From CAVSRC01 sp963762605 (lineage in GTDB: Bacteria; Pseudomonadota; Alphaproteobacteria; Rhizobiales; Kaistiaceae): a DNA stretch of 64,000 nucleotides. This document shows, in pieces, positions 39,286-47,114 of this stretch. Position 1 is the stretch's first letter; each line of letters opens with the position of its first letter. Location: NCBI GenBank assembly GCA_963762605.1, contig CAVXLJ010000020.1, positions 19,262-83,261 of the forward strand. The letters are read 5' to 3'. The position numbers were made by a program, and so were the translations under genes. The notes below the pieces were generated by a model. It saw nothing but the letters and a program-made list of their open reading frames with translations, was not told the DNA's origin and searched no databases.

Positions 39286-40229
39286 GGTCGCCTCATATTC
39301 GCGCGCTTGTCGATATAGGTGTCGAAAATCCGAGTGGTCATTTCAGACTTCAGCTTCGCGATTGCACGCTTGCGGCCCGTCTGGCCGCGCACTTGTAACA
39401 GCCTAACCAAATCGGCCCAATAGTTGGGCAGCGTCGACAGGTCTAGAACAACTTCGTTTCGCGCAAGCGGCTCCAGCTGCAGAACGCGTTCGACGTTGGG
39501 CCACTGATCACCGGCCGGCATCGGCGGCATCGCGGTTGTGGGTTGCCAACCCTCCTTCAGAAATGCGCGGGCTTTCGGCCTATCCGTCTCATAAAGATGA
39601 AGGCTTCCAACGAAGTGACTGTAAACGCCGAGTTTGACACCAAGACTCCTCGCTACCAATTCTTGAATGAACGTAAAGGCAAACACATCGTGCGGCAGCC
39701 CAAGAAAGGCGTCGTTGGAACGCATATGCGTTAACAAATTAAGGCAGCCATTTCGCAGGAGGAATTGCAGCGTACAGGTACAAGGCACATCTTTGTGTTC
39801 TTCAACGATATCTCTTGCATCGAATATTTGAACAACCGCCTGACGTGTCGATGGCTTCGTTGTGAGAAATTTCGTTATGTTGGCAACCTGATTGATATGT
39901 CCTCGGGCCGCAAAAAGACGCGGCCCATAACCCCCATAGACAGTCTTACCATCATCGGAGAATTTTGAGTATTTCGTGCCGATATAATATTGCATAAAGG
40001 CAAGATCATTCCCCCGCGAAAGGTACCAGAGCGTCTCTCCCAAACAACTGAACACTGTCCCCTTAGTGTCAGTTCTACTGAGTCGAGCTCTAGGCCGCTG
40101 CAGTTCAAGGACAACTCCGATGAGCTCTGAGTTAAGCCCCTTTGTCGGCTGAACTCTGCTCTTAGTCTTGAGCAACTTGGCAAAGACCGCCCGAAGCAGG
40201 TCGTCCAGAGTATCTGCAGAAATGTGCAT
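39282..40229 (-). CDS. Thymidylate-synthase-like (deoxynucleotide hydroxymethylase) protein
   Basis: The 315-residue protein has the thymidylate synthase fold pattern: GETLWYLSRGNDL (residues 64-76), YGGYGPRLF, the catalytic-Cys segment DVPCTCTLQF (Cys150), then MRSNDAFLGLPHDVFAF and HFVGSLHLYETD. The His after the catalytic Cys in classical ThyA is Thr here. The residue aligned with the Asn that selects dUMP is Asp181, as in phage dCMP hydroxymethylases. The ATG at 40229 is preferred over a frame extension to 40319. It is co-transcribed with the pyrophosphorylase-like gene and is not the housekeeping thyA by sequence. Confidence 0.8.
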   Translation of the reverse strand: MHISADTLDDLLRAVFAKLLKTKSRVQPTKGLNSELIGVVLELQRPRARLSRTDTKGTVFSCLGETLWYLSRGNDLAFMQYYIGTKYSKFSDDGKTVYGGYGPRLFAARGHINQVANITKFLTTKPSTRQAVVQIFDARDIVEEHKDVPCTCTLQFLLRNGCLNLLTHMRSNDAFLGLPHDVFAFTFIQELVARSLGVKLGVYSHFVGSLHLYETDRPKARAFLKEGWQPTTAMPPMPAGDQWPNVERVLQLEPLARNEVVLDLSTLPNYWADLVRLLQVRGQTGRKRAIAKLKSEMTTRIFDTYIDKRANMRRP

Positions 40230-40459
40230 AAGGGCACAATGCCACAACACTTCATTCGCGCTGAAGTCGCACAATGTCTCAGCGCACCTCACCGAGAGGC
40301 CGACGCGGGAGAGCCCCAATCAGATCGGGGGCAGGCACTCGCAATTGCCCCGAGCGACCGCGATCCCCTGTGAGACTTGGGGACAACCGGGCGTCAGCCT
40401 CGCGATCGTTTAAGGATTGTCGCAGCATAGAGCCGAATCGGGTTCGTGATCGATTGGCC

Positions 40460-40747
40460 ATGGCGCTACACAGACAACCCGACCTTTTCGGAGCGGACGA
40501 GGAGCCGGACCTTTTCGGGCCCGACTATGCGCCGCCCGTCTATCGGCCGGACCCCGAGAAGGTGCGCTCGCGGCTGCATCGCATCCTGGCCCAGGCACGT
40601 GCGGCCGAAAAGATGCCGTGGGAGCCGACCACGGTAACGCTCTATCGCACGATCTTCCCGCAGATGAGCAAGTGGCTGCCCGAGGACGAAGCCGCACAAC
40701 TGTGCGCCGAATTCAACACCGAGATGAAGCGCCTGGAAGCGGCCTAA
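40460..40747 (+). CDS. Conserved hypothetical protein with doubled DLFG motif
   Basis: A 95-residue protein beginning MALHRQPDLFGADEEPDLFGPDYAPP, followed by a basic-amphipathic helix (PEKVRSRLHRILAQARAAEKMPWE) and LYRTIFPQMSKWLPEDEAAQLCAEF. The first motif QPDLFG resembles the QxxLF sliding-clamp-binding pentapeptide, which is suggestive only. The ATG at 40460 is preferred to a longer frame from 40274, whose codon use is poor. It lies just outside the accessory island. Confidence 0.65.
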   Translation: MALHRQPDLFGADEEPDLFGPDYAPPVYRPDPEKVRSRLHRILAQARAAEKMPWEPTTVTLYRTIFPQMSKWLPEDEAAQLCAEFNTEMKRLEAA

Positions 40748-40749
40748 TT

Positions 40750-40803
40750 AGGACGCGGATCGCCCCTCGGGAGAGGGGAACACCCGTCCCGCCTCGGCGT
40801 CCT
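40750..40803. terminator. Bidirectional hairpin terminator-like structure
   Basis: AGGACGC (40750-40756) pairs with GCGTCCT (40797-40803), and an inner CCCCTC/GAGGGG stem lies between. It separates two convergent genes ending at 40747 and 40802. Confidence 0.5.
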
Positions 40804-41182
40804 AGTGTCCGGCCAGTTGCGGCGGGGCCGTCAGCTCCAGGTGATCCGGATTGCCGTTCGACGCCGTCAGGCCGTGATCGAGAAAGGTGCCTTCGATGAG
40901 GTATCGCTTGTGCGGCACGATTCCGTCGATGCCGGCGCCCGACACCGGCAGGTCGTAGCGGCCGATGCGCCCGCCCGGCTCGTCGGAGAACAGGATGTAG
41001 CCTTTGCGGCGGGCGAGCAGGTAGCCGCGCATCGTCACCTGTTGGCCGATGAACTTGGCCGCGTGGCGGGTGACGGCGCCGACCTTGTGGACGATGGGCG
41101 CGCTCGCGGCCGGTTGCACGACGGCGACACCCATCCATGCCGCCGCCACCACGGCAGCACCCAGGCGACGCAGGTCAGCCAT
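40802..41182 (-). CDS. Secreted hypothetical protein with OB-like fold
   Basis: The 126-residue product has a signal peptide (LGAAVVAAAWMGVAVVQPAASA) followed by about 95 residues with IGQQVTMRGYLLARRKGYILFSDEPGGRIGRYDLPV and KRYLIEGTFLDHG. This is reminiscent of small periplasmic OB-fold (tOB or DUF-type) domains. No catalytic residues are evident. Its start overlaps the end of the beta-propeller gene upstream by 8 nt, so the two are probably one operon. Confidence 0.7.
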   Translation of the reverse strand: MADLRRLGAAVVAAAWMGVAVVQPAASAPIVHKVGAVTRHAAKFIGQQVTMRGYLLARRKGYILFSDEPGGRIGRYDLPVSGAGIDGIVPHKRYLIEGTFLDHGLTASNGNPDHLELTAPPQLAGH

Positions 41183-42254
41183 GGGTGGCTGCTTTCATCA
41201 CGGCCGCCTTCATCAAGACGGCATTCGTGGCGTCCGCCTTGATGATGTCGAGCCCGTCGGGGATCGCCAGATAGCCGGGCGCCGTTCCGCGCCGGCCGGT
41301 GACGCCGTATTGCCACAGGATCTTCTTGGTCGCCTTGTCGATGACGATGACCCGGTGATTGAGGTCGTCATTGGCCATGATGTTGCCGTTGGGCAGCTCG
41401 ATGGCCAGCGACGGGCGGTTGAGCCGGCCGGCCCCGGTGGCGGCATAGTCCCACACCACGCTGCCGGCGCTGTCGATCTCGATGATGCTGCCGGGACGGG
41501 TATAGCTGGCGATGAGGAAGTCGCCGGCCTTGGTCATCTGCGGATCCGAAGGGTAGCGGATCGGCAGGCTGAGCTTGAGGACCGGTTTCCACGCCGCGTC
41601 GAGCTCGGTCATCGAATGGTCGCGGATCGTGCTGATGAGCATATGGCCGTCGGGCAGCGGCGTGTCGCCGTTGGGCGAGGCGAGCAGCGGCGCCTTGCTG
41701 CCGCAGCGGTCGGTCAGCCCCGCCTGGCGCACGATCGTCTTGTCGGGCGCGATCTCGAGGATGCGGCAGTTGCGGATATCGGCGACGCTGATATCGCCGT
41801 TGGGCAGCTGATAGGCATCATCGGGGAAGTTGAGATGGCCGTCCTTTGAGCCGCGCTTGCCGAGCACGCCGTATTGCCAGGTGACCGTCTTGGTGGCGAT
41901 GTCGATGATTTGCACCACCTGCTGATGCTCGAGGCTGACGATCACGCTCTTGCCGCCATCGGCGAAGAAGGCATCGTCGGCGCCGGTCGAGTGCGCCAGG
42001 CCCTTGAAGTCGTATTCCCACAGGATCTGCTTGTCCGGGCTGACCAGCAGCACGCGGTTGTTGCCGCGGTCGGCGATGAGCACGTTGTAGCCGCCGAGCG
42101 CGGTGGCATCGGCCGGCTCCGTGGCGGGAATCGTCGCCGGGCCGGTCGCGGCGAACGCCGGTCCGGCTTGCGCCAGCCAACCGAAACCCAGGACCACGGC
42201 GGTGCCGGCTATCGCTGACAAGCCGAGAAAGCGCGAGACAGATGTTTTCATCAT
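41175..42254 (-). CDS. Secreted beta-propeller (PQQ/NHL-like repeat) protein
   Basis: The 359-residue product has a signal peptide (FLGLSAIAGTAVVLGFGWLAQAGPAFA). Propeller blades repeat patterns such as NVLIADRGNNRVLLVSPDKQILWEYDF, GDISVADIRNCRILEIAPDK, IMANDDLNHRVIVIDKATKKILWQYG, each ending in a W-x-Y strand typical of PQQ-like or arylsulfotransferase-type propellers. It likely acts in the periplasm as a binding scaffold; no enzymatic activity is assigned. Two adjacent ATG codons (42254, 42251) are possible starts. Confidence 0.8.
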   Translation of the reverse strand: MMKTSVSRFLGLSAIAGTAVVLGFGWLAQAGPAFAATGPATIPATEPADATALGGYNVLIADRGNNRVLLVSPDKQILWEYDFKGLAHSTGADDAFFADGGKSVIVSLEHQQVVQIIDIATKTVTWQYGVLGKRGSKDGHLNFPDDAYQLPNGDISVADIRNCRILEIAPDKTIVRQAGLTDRCGSKAPLLASPNGDTPLPDGHMLISTIRDHSMTELDAAWKPVLKLSLPIRYPSDPQMTKAGDFLIASYTRPGSIIEIDSAGSVVWDYAATGAGRLNRPSLAIELPNGNIMANDDLNHRVIVIDKATKKILWQYGVTGRRGTAPGYLAIPDGLDIIKADATNAVLMKAAVMKAATHG

Positions 42255-42303
42255 CGGTCTGTCGCACGCCGAAGCTGTCAATTGGCTGATGGTGGCGTCG
42301 CGC

Positions 42304-43293
42304 TCAGCCGGCCGGGGCTGCCGCCGGCAGACGGCGGGCATCGCGGAACGAGATCAGCTTCCGCCGCGCCTCGTCCCACAGCACCAGGCGCACGCAGCCG
42401 ATGCTTTCGCCGAGCGACAGCCGGCCGATGCCGGCAAGCTCCGGGTGGTCGCGGAGCACGCTCGGCAGCCGGTAGTAGGGAATGCGGCTCGCCAGATGAT
42501 GGACGTGGTGAATGCCGATATTGGCGGTGAACCAGCGCAGGACCCCGGGCAGATCGTAATGCGAGCTGCCGTGAAGCGCCGCCTGCGGCTGGCTCCAGTC
42601 GACGTCCTCGGCCCAGAACGTCTCCTCGAACTGATGCTGGACGTAGAACAGCCAGACGCCGATGGCCGCCGCCAGGAGAATGACCGGCAGTTGCAGCAGC
42701 AGGAACGGAACCAGGCCGATCAGCCACACCAGGACCGCGACGACGACGGCAATGGCGCCGTTGGTGGCCATCGTGCTCGACCACTCGGATTTCTCGCGCA
42801 TCGCGCCGAGCGGCAGGCGCTGTTGCAGAAGGAAGAGAAAGGCCGGACCGATGCCGAACATGACGGCCGGATGCCGGTAGAGCCGGTAGCGGAAGCGTCG
42901 CCACCACGACAGCGCCATGTATTCGCGGACCGTCAGGGTGACGATGTCGCCGATGCCCCGGCGGCCGAGATTGCCGGACCCGGCGTGGTGCATGTTGTGC
43001 GACCGCCGCCAGAAATCGTATGGCGTCAGCGTCAGCACGCCGATGGCCCGGCCGACCCAGTCGTTCAGGCGCCGGTCGCGGAAAAAGGCCCCGTGACCGC
43101 AATCGTGCTGGATCATGAACAGGCGGACGAGGAAGCCCGCCGTCGGCAACGCCAGCAGGAGCGAAAGCCAGTAGGACCAGGACAACGCCACCCACATCGC
43201 CCCCCACAGCAGGAACAGGGGCGCTGCGGTGATCGCCAGTTCGACGAAGCTGCGTCCATGATTGGGGTCGCGATAGGCGGCAAGCGTGCGCAT
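42304..43293 (-). CDS. Membrane fatty acid desaturase
   Basis: The 329-residue protein is a di-iron membrane desaturase. The three His boxes are HDCGH, HNMHH and HHVHH, and four hydrophobic segments flank them, as in omega or acyl-lipid desaturases. The late segment GIHHVHHLASRIPYYRLP is diagnostic. I used the ATG at 43293; GTG 43311 or TTG 43347 could add up to 18 residues, since family members often have a few more residues before RDPNHGRS. It should introduce double bonds in membrane lipids, with NAD(P)H and ferredoxin or cytochrome b5 as electron donor. Confidence 0.9.
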   Translation of the reverse strand: MRTLAAYRDPNHGRSFVELAITAAPLFLLWGAMWVALSWSYWLSLLLALPTAGFLVRLFMIQHDCGHGAFFRDRRLNDWVGRAIGVLTLTPYDFWRRSHNMHHAGSGNLGRRGIGDIVTLTVREYMALSWWRRFRYRLYRHPAVMFGIGPAFLFLLQQRLPLGAMREKSEWSSTMATNGAIAVVVAVLVWLIGLVPFLLLQLPVILLAAAIGVWLFYVQHQFEETFWAEDVDWSQPQAALHGSSHYDLPGVLRWFTANIGIHHVHHLASRIPYYRLPSVLRDHPELAGIGRLSLGESIGCVRLVLWDEARRKLISFRDARRLPAAAPAG

Positions 43294-43367
43294 CCAGCCG
43301 CGCGCCTTCACGGCGGCGGCAGCGTCAGCTTGGCGACTGGCAGACAAGGCCGGCGCGGGATCGGCTC

Positions 43368-43589
43368 TCAATGCTTCTTGGGCCCGACGCGCCACAATTG
43401 AAACCCGCGCTCGCGGATCGATTCCTCGATCTGGCCACGCGGCAGACCGTGAGGCGGATCGCGCTCGGCAGACACGACGCCGGTGGCCGTCCACGGAGCG
43501 AACTTCTTCGGCAGCCTGCTTCCGCCCGAGTTGTCGGCGAAGGCGCGCATGGCGTCATTCACCTCCGATTTGAAGACGTACATCCTCAT
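43368..43589 (-). CDS. Small conserved hypothetical protein
   Basis: A 73-residue protein (MYVFKSEVNDAMRAFADN...LPKKFAPWTATGVV...IEESIRERGFQLWRV) of a type widespread in Hyphomicrobiales. AAGGA lies 6 nt before the ATG at 43589. The frame of the desaturase runs over it on the same strand, which argues for a desaturase start below 43368. Function unknown. Confidence 0.75.
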   Translation of the reverse strand: MRMYVFKSEVNDAMRAFADNSGGSRLPKKFAPWTATGVVSAERDPPHGLPRGQIEESIRERGFQLWRVGPKKH

Positions 43590-43612
43590 CGGTTTCCTTT
43601 CGACGCGGATGC

Positions 43613-43631
43613 CCTGCCCGGCACGGGCAGG
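43613..43631. terminator. 8-bp hairpin downstream of cspA
   Basis: CCTGCCCG and CGGGCAGG pair perfectly around GCA in the 66-bp gap between the cold-shock gene and the next gene. No T-run follows. Confidence 0.4.
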
Positions 43632-43655
43632 CAGCGCGCGTTTACCTGGCCGCGG

Positions 43656-43865
43656 CTACGCGACTTCGATCTTGCTGACGGCGATCTTGCCGGAGCGCGA
43701 GTCGGTCTCGGTTTCGAATGTGACCTTCTGGCCTTCGCTGAGCGAGGAAATGCCGGCGCGCTCGAGAGCGGTGGCGTGGACGAACACATCCTTCTCGCCG
43801 TTATCGGGCTGGATGAAGCCGTAGCCACGCTGGCCATTGTAGAATTTCACGGTGCCAGCAATCAT
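43656..43865 (-). CDS. Cold-shock protein (CspA family)
   Basis: The 69-residue cold-shock domain protein binds single-stranded RNA/DNA as an RNA chaperone. It shows RNP1 (GYGFIQPD) and RNP2 (DVFVHATAL) in the normal order, and GTVKFYNGQRG at the start. The ATG at 43865 has AGGAAGG about 7 nt upstream. The preceding 290 bp (43866-44158) hold no gene; a GCTCC/GGAGC hairpin near 43962-43979 may belong to a structured 5' leader, which is common for csp genes. Confidence 0.95.
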   Translation of the reverse strand: MIAGTVKFYNGQRGYGFIQPDNGEKDVFVHATALERAGISSLSEGQKVTFETETDSRSGKIAVSKIEVA

Positions 43866-44158
43866 GAGTTGACCTTCCTGGTTGTCATGCACGCAAGAGA
43901 ACCGAACCGCATAGAAGTTCGATTCATGGTTCGTCGAATTTGGAAAGAAAACTTGCAGCGTGCTCCAATACATAGGAGCGACTCGGCCCAGTCGTCCGGC
44001 CAAATATCGGCTTTTTACTTATTGGTTCTGGCCCGAAATTACAAGGGCAATCGGTTGACGCTGCGTTTCTGACGCACCAGCGTTTGGCCGCACCGCGTTG
44101 CATTGATTGCGTTTCTTGTCTGGACGCCGGCGCGCCCGACGGCTCGCCCTCGGGTCGC

Positions 44159-45061
44159 TCACACCACCACGACGCCGACGTGCTTGGCCTTCTCTTCCGG
44201 CTCGACATGAATGGCGATGTGGATGTCGGGCACCGCATTGCGCAGCGCCTTCTCGATGCGGTCGCAGATCGCGTGGCTTTCCGACACCGGCATGGCGCCC
44301 GGCACCACCAGGTGGAACTCGACGAATGTCATGCGGCCGCCGCGGCGCGTGCGCACGTCGTGCGCCTCGATGGCACCCTTGGCATTCTCGTGGATGACCG
44401 TGCAGATGCGCTCGTAAGTCTCCGCTGGCACCGCTTCGTCCATCAGCCCGCCAACCGACTCGCGGATCAGCTTCCAGCCCTGCCACAGGATGTTGACGGC
44501 GACCAGCGCGGCGAGCAGCGGATCGAGCACCAGCCAGCCGGTCAGGACCACCAGAACGAGCCCGACGAAGACGCCGGCCGAGGTGGCGACGTCGGTAAAC
44601 AGGTGGACGCCATCGGCGGCCAGCGCCATCGAGCGCCGCTTGCGCCCGACGGTGACCAGCACCCAGGCCCAGATACCATTGATGGCGCTAGCAAACAGGT
44701 TGACGGCGAGGCCCTCCGCCGGCTGTTCGAGCGCATGCGGATGCTGGAAGCCCACCCAGGCCGACGTCAGGATCGACAGGGCGGCGACGATGATGAGCAC
44801 GCCCTCCAGCACTACCGAAAAGTATTCCGCCTTGGCGTGGCCGAATGGATGATTGTCGTCGGCGGGCAGGGCCGCGTAGCGGATAGCGAACAGCGCCGCC
44901 ACGGCGGTCGCCACGTTGACGAAGCTCTCCAGCGCGTCCGACCACAGCGCCACCGAACCGGTGAGCCCCCAGGCCCAGAACTTCAGCGCCAGCACCAGGA
45001 TGCCGACAGCGACGCTGACCAGCGCCAGGCGCGATGTCGATGCTGAGATACGGTCCGGCAT
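44159..45061 (-). CDS. Cation diffusion facilitator family transporter
   Basis: CDF proteins export Zn2+, Fe2+ or other divalent cations by proton exchange. The 300-residue protein has six membrane segments (VSVAVGILVLALKFWAWGL onward), the transmembrane metal sites SDALESFVNV and ADGVHLFTDV, and a cytoplasmic C-terminal domain (HDVRTRRGGRMTFVEFHLVVPG). Metal choice cannot be decided; DxxxN/D pairs fit zinc or iron. Starts at 45127 (GTG) and 45109 (ATG) are also open, but the ATG at 45061 gives a usual N-terminus. Confidence 0.9.
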   Translation of the reverse strand: MPDRISASTSRLALVSVAVGILVLALKFWAWGLTGSVALWSDALESFVNVATAVAALFAIRYAALPADDNHPFGHAKAEYFSVVLEGVLIIVAALSILTSAWVGFQHPHALEQPAEGLAVNLFASAINGIWAWVLVTVGRKRRSMALAADGVHLFTDVATSAGVFVGLVLVVLTGWLVLDPLLAALVAVNILWQGWKLIRESVGGLMDEAVPAETYERICTVIHENAKGAIEAHDVRTRRGGRMTFVEFHLVVPGAMPVSESHAICDRIEKALRNAVPDIHIAIHVEPEEKAKHVGVVVV

Positions 45062-45315
45062 TGGCGGTACATTCGATGCAGCGTGATGACGGTTGCCGGG
45101 ATAACCCATTTGCGCTTCTGCCGCCACGCGCTTTGCCGGATCGGACGCCGGATCTCCGCATTATTCGAGAAACGGAATCAATCCAATCTGGCCGCGGCGC
45201 CGCCCGGGCACCGCTGTGCCACAGATATCCACAGGCGTAAGCCGCGCGTTCTTAACGACTTGGGGAGGCTCGCTCACATCGCGCTTCCGCTGCTGCCATG
45301 CCGGAAGTTTTTCCC
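45062..45315. other. Intergenic region with no gene seen
   Basis: The gap upstream of the transporter gene contains no frame I would support other than a possible N-terminal extension of that gene (to 45127). It precedes the small membrane peptide and its candidate promoter. Confidence 0.6.
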
Positions 45316-45343
45316 TTGTCGACCGGCCGCGGTGCGGTAGACT
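45316..45343 (+). promoter_or_regulatory. Candidate promoter for the 27-codon ORF
   Basis: TTGTCG (45316-45321) and TAGACT (45338-45343) are spaced by 16 bp and lie 34 bp before the start of the small open frame. Confidence 0.4.
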
Positions 45344-45376
45344 CGCTGACTGTGCCAAAGGTACGGGAGACAGACC

Positions 45377-45460
45377 ATGAGCCTATCTCGACCGTTCCAG
45401 ATTATTTTGGTGTGTGCGGCATTCCTTTTCGTAATCGCTGTTGTTGCGCACGTGTTCTAG
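45377..45460 (+). CDS. 27-residue single-pass membrane peptide
   Basis: An ATG at 45377 preceded by GGGAGA (6 nt spacing) opens a 27-codon frame ending in TAG. The peptide reads MSLSRPFQIILVCA followed by a hydrophobic helix AFLFVIAVVAHVF, a typical small bitopic membrane protein. It is not overlapped by any other gene and has a plausible promoter. Function unknown; a role modulating a nearby membrane protein such as TrkH is speculation. Confidence 0.55.
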   Translation: MSLSRPFQIILVCAAFLFVIAVVAHVF

Positions 45461-45550
45461 CAACGTTGGCGGCACACCGATTGGGGTCTTGAGGATAATC
45501 GGGGCCGGAGTCGCGCGTGAGCGACGCCGGCCTTCGTTTCGTCCGGTGCC

Positions 45551-46999
45551 TCATCGATAGAAGCCCGGCAGAAACAGGACCATCACGCCGAGGATCTCCA
45601 GCCGTCCGAGAATCATCGCGAAGGAAAGGACGAGCTTCGCCATCTCGGGCAGTCCGGCGTAATTGCCGGCCGGACCGATCGCCTCGGTGATGCCGGGACC
45701 GACATTGCCCAGCGTGGCGGCGACCGCCGACATGGCGGTGGCCGCATCGAGTCCGGTAAGGCTGACCAGCACCGACACGATGATGAAGGTGAGCAGATAG
45801 AGGAAGACGAAGGTGCCGACCGAGGCAGCCTCGTCGCCCGTCACCACGCGCCGGCCATAGCGCAGCGGGGCGACCACGTGCGGATGCAGCGCCTGGCGGA
45901 TATGCTGAACGACGACGCGCCCCATGATCTGCAGGCGGAACACCTTGATGGCGCCGGCGGTCGAACCCGTGCAGCCGCCGACGAACGACACAATGAAGAT
46001 GAACACGCCGGCAAACGCACCCCAGGCTGCGAAATCGCCCGAACCGAAGCCAGTGGTCGTCATGATCGAGACGACGGTGAAGGCCGCGTCGGTCACATCG
46101 CGAAAACCGCCGCGGCCGGGCTGCAGCACCAGCCACAGGGCGAAGGCGGCCGACAGAACGGCGGCGATGATGAAATAGGCGATGACCTGGGGATCGATGC
46201 GCTCACGCAGCCGCCCACGCCGAAACAGGCGCAAATAGGCGAGGAACGGCAGGCTGCCGGCGGTCATGAAGACCACCGACGCCCAATTGAGCGCGCTGCT
46301 GTTGAACCATGCGAACGAGGCATCGTGGGTCGAGTACCCGCCGGTGGATACCGTGGTGAAAGCGTGGTTGAGCGCGTCCCACGGCGTCATGCCCAGCGCC
46401 CAGTAGGAAAGAATGCAGGCGGCGGTGATCGCCAGATAGATGCGGCCGACGGAATTGGCGACGTTGCGCACACGCGGCACGACGTCATCCGAGCGGTCCG
46501 ATGATTCGAGCCGGAAGAGCTGCATGCCGCCGATCTTGAGGAACGGCAGGATGACGATGGCCAGCCCGACGATGCCGATGCCGCCGATCCATTGCAGGGT
46601 CGAGCGCCACAGCAGGATCGACGGCGGCATGGCATCGAGCCCGGTGAGCACGGTGGAGCCGGTGGTGGTCAGCCCCGAGACCGATTCGAAATAGGCGTCG
46701 AGCAGGCCGAGATTGGTCGGTGCCGCCATCAGGGGCAGCGCGCCGAACAGCGGCACCACGAACCAGGAAACGACGGTCAGCAGCGCCGCATCACGGAAGC
46801 GCAGCTGGAACGGACGTCCCTTGGTGGTGAGCACGCAGGCGCCGGCAAATAGCGAGGTAATGGCCGCATTGACGGCGAAGACCCCGGCAAGCCCATCGCG
46901 GGCGGCCAGCGAAACCAGCGCCATCGTCCCCTCGCCGGCGGCAATTGCAAAGAGAATCCAGCCGAGAGCGAGTACGGCCGGCCAGATCTGTGGCAGCAA
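45551..46999 (-). CDS. Potassium uptake protein TrkH/KtrB family
   Basis: TrkH forms the K+ channel subunit of Trk uptake systems. The 482-residue protein has about ten membrane segments and four pore-loop filters visible as SGLTTTGST, TTVSTGGYST, MTTTGFGSGD and LGNVGPG. The start is TTG at 46999, chosen because GGGAGG lies 9 nt upstream and the following sequence LLPQIWPAVLALGWIL fits family N-termini; frame extension to 47266 is unsupported. No trkA partner is in the window. Confidence 0.9.
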   Translation of the reverse strand: MLPQIWPAVLALGWILFAIAAGEGTMALVSLAARDGLAGVFAVNAAITSLFAGACVLTTKGRPFQLRFRDAALLTVVSWFVVPLFGALPLMAAPTNLGLLDAYFESVSGLTTTGSTVLTGLDAMPPSILLWRSTLQWIGGIGIVGLAIVILPFLKIGGMQLFRLESSDRSDDVVPRVRNVANSVGRIYLAITAACILSYWALGMTPWDALNHAFTTVSTGGYSTHDASFAWFNSSALNWASVVFMTAGSLPFLAYLRLFRRGRLRERIDPQVIAYFIIAAVLSAAFALWLVLQPGRGGFRDVTDAAFTVVSIMTTTGFGSGDFAAWGAFAGVFIFIVSFVGGCTGSTAGAIKVFRLQIMGRVVVQHIRQALHPHVVAPLRYGRRVVTGDEAASVGTFVFLYLLTFIIVSVLVSLTGLDAATAMSAVAATLGNVGPGITEAIGPAGNYAGLPEMAKLVLSFAMILGRLEILGVMVLFLPGFYR

Positions 47000-47114
47000 G
47001 CGCGTGCGCCTCCCGTCTTCGAGCCTCTCCGGCCGAATGACTCGGCCGGCCGGACTGGCCTGACGGTTTAGCGCGGAAGCGGCAGGCGGGCCAAGCCGTC
47101 GGCCCTGCGCGTAT

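Noticed and set aside
36900..40300. tRNA or integrase defining a classical genomic island
   Set aside because: None found by eye; the island call rests on gene content and decay only.
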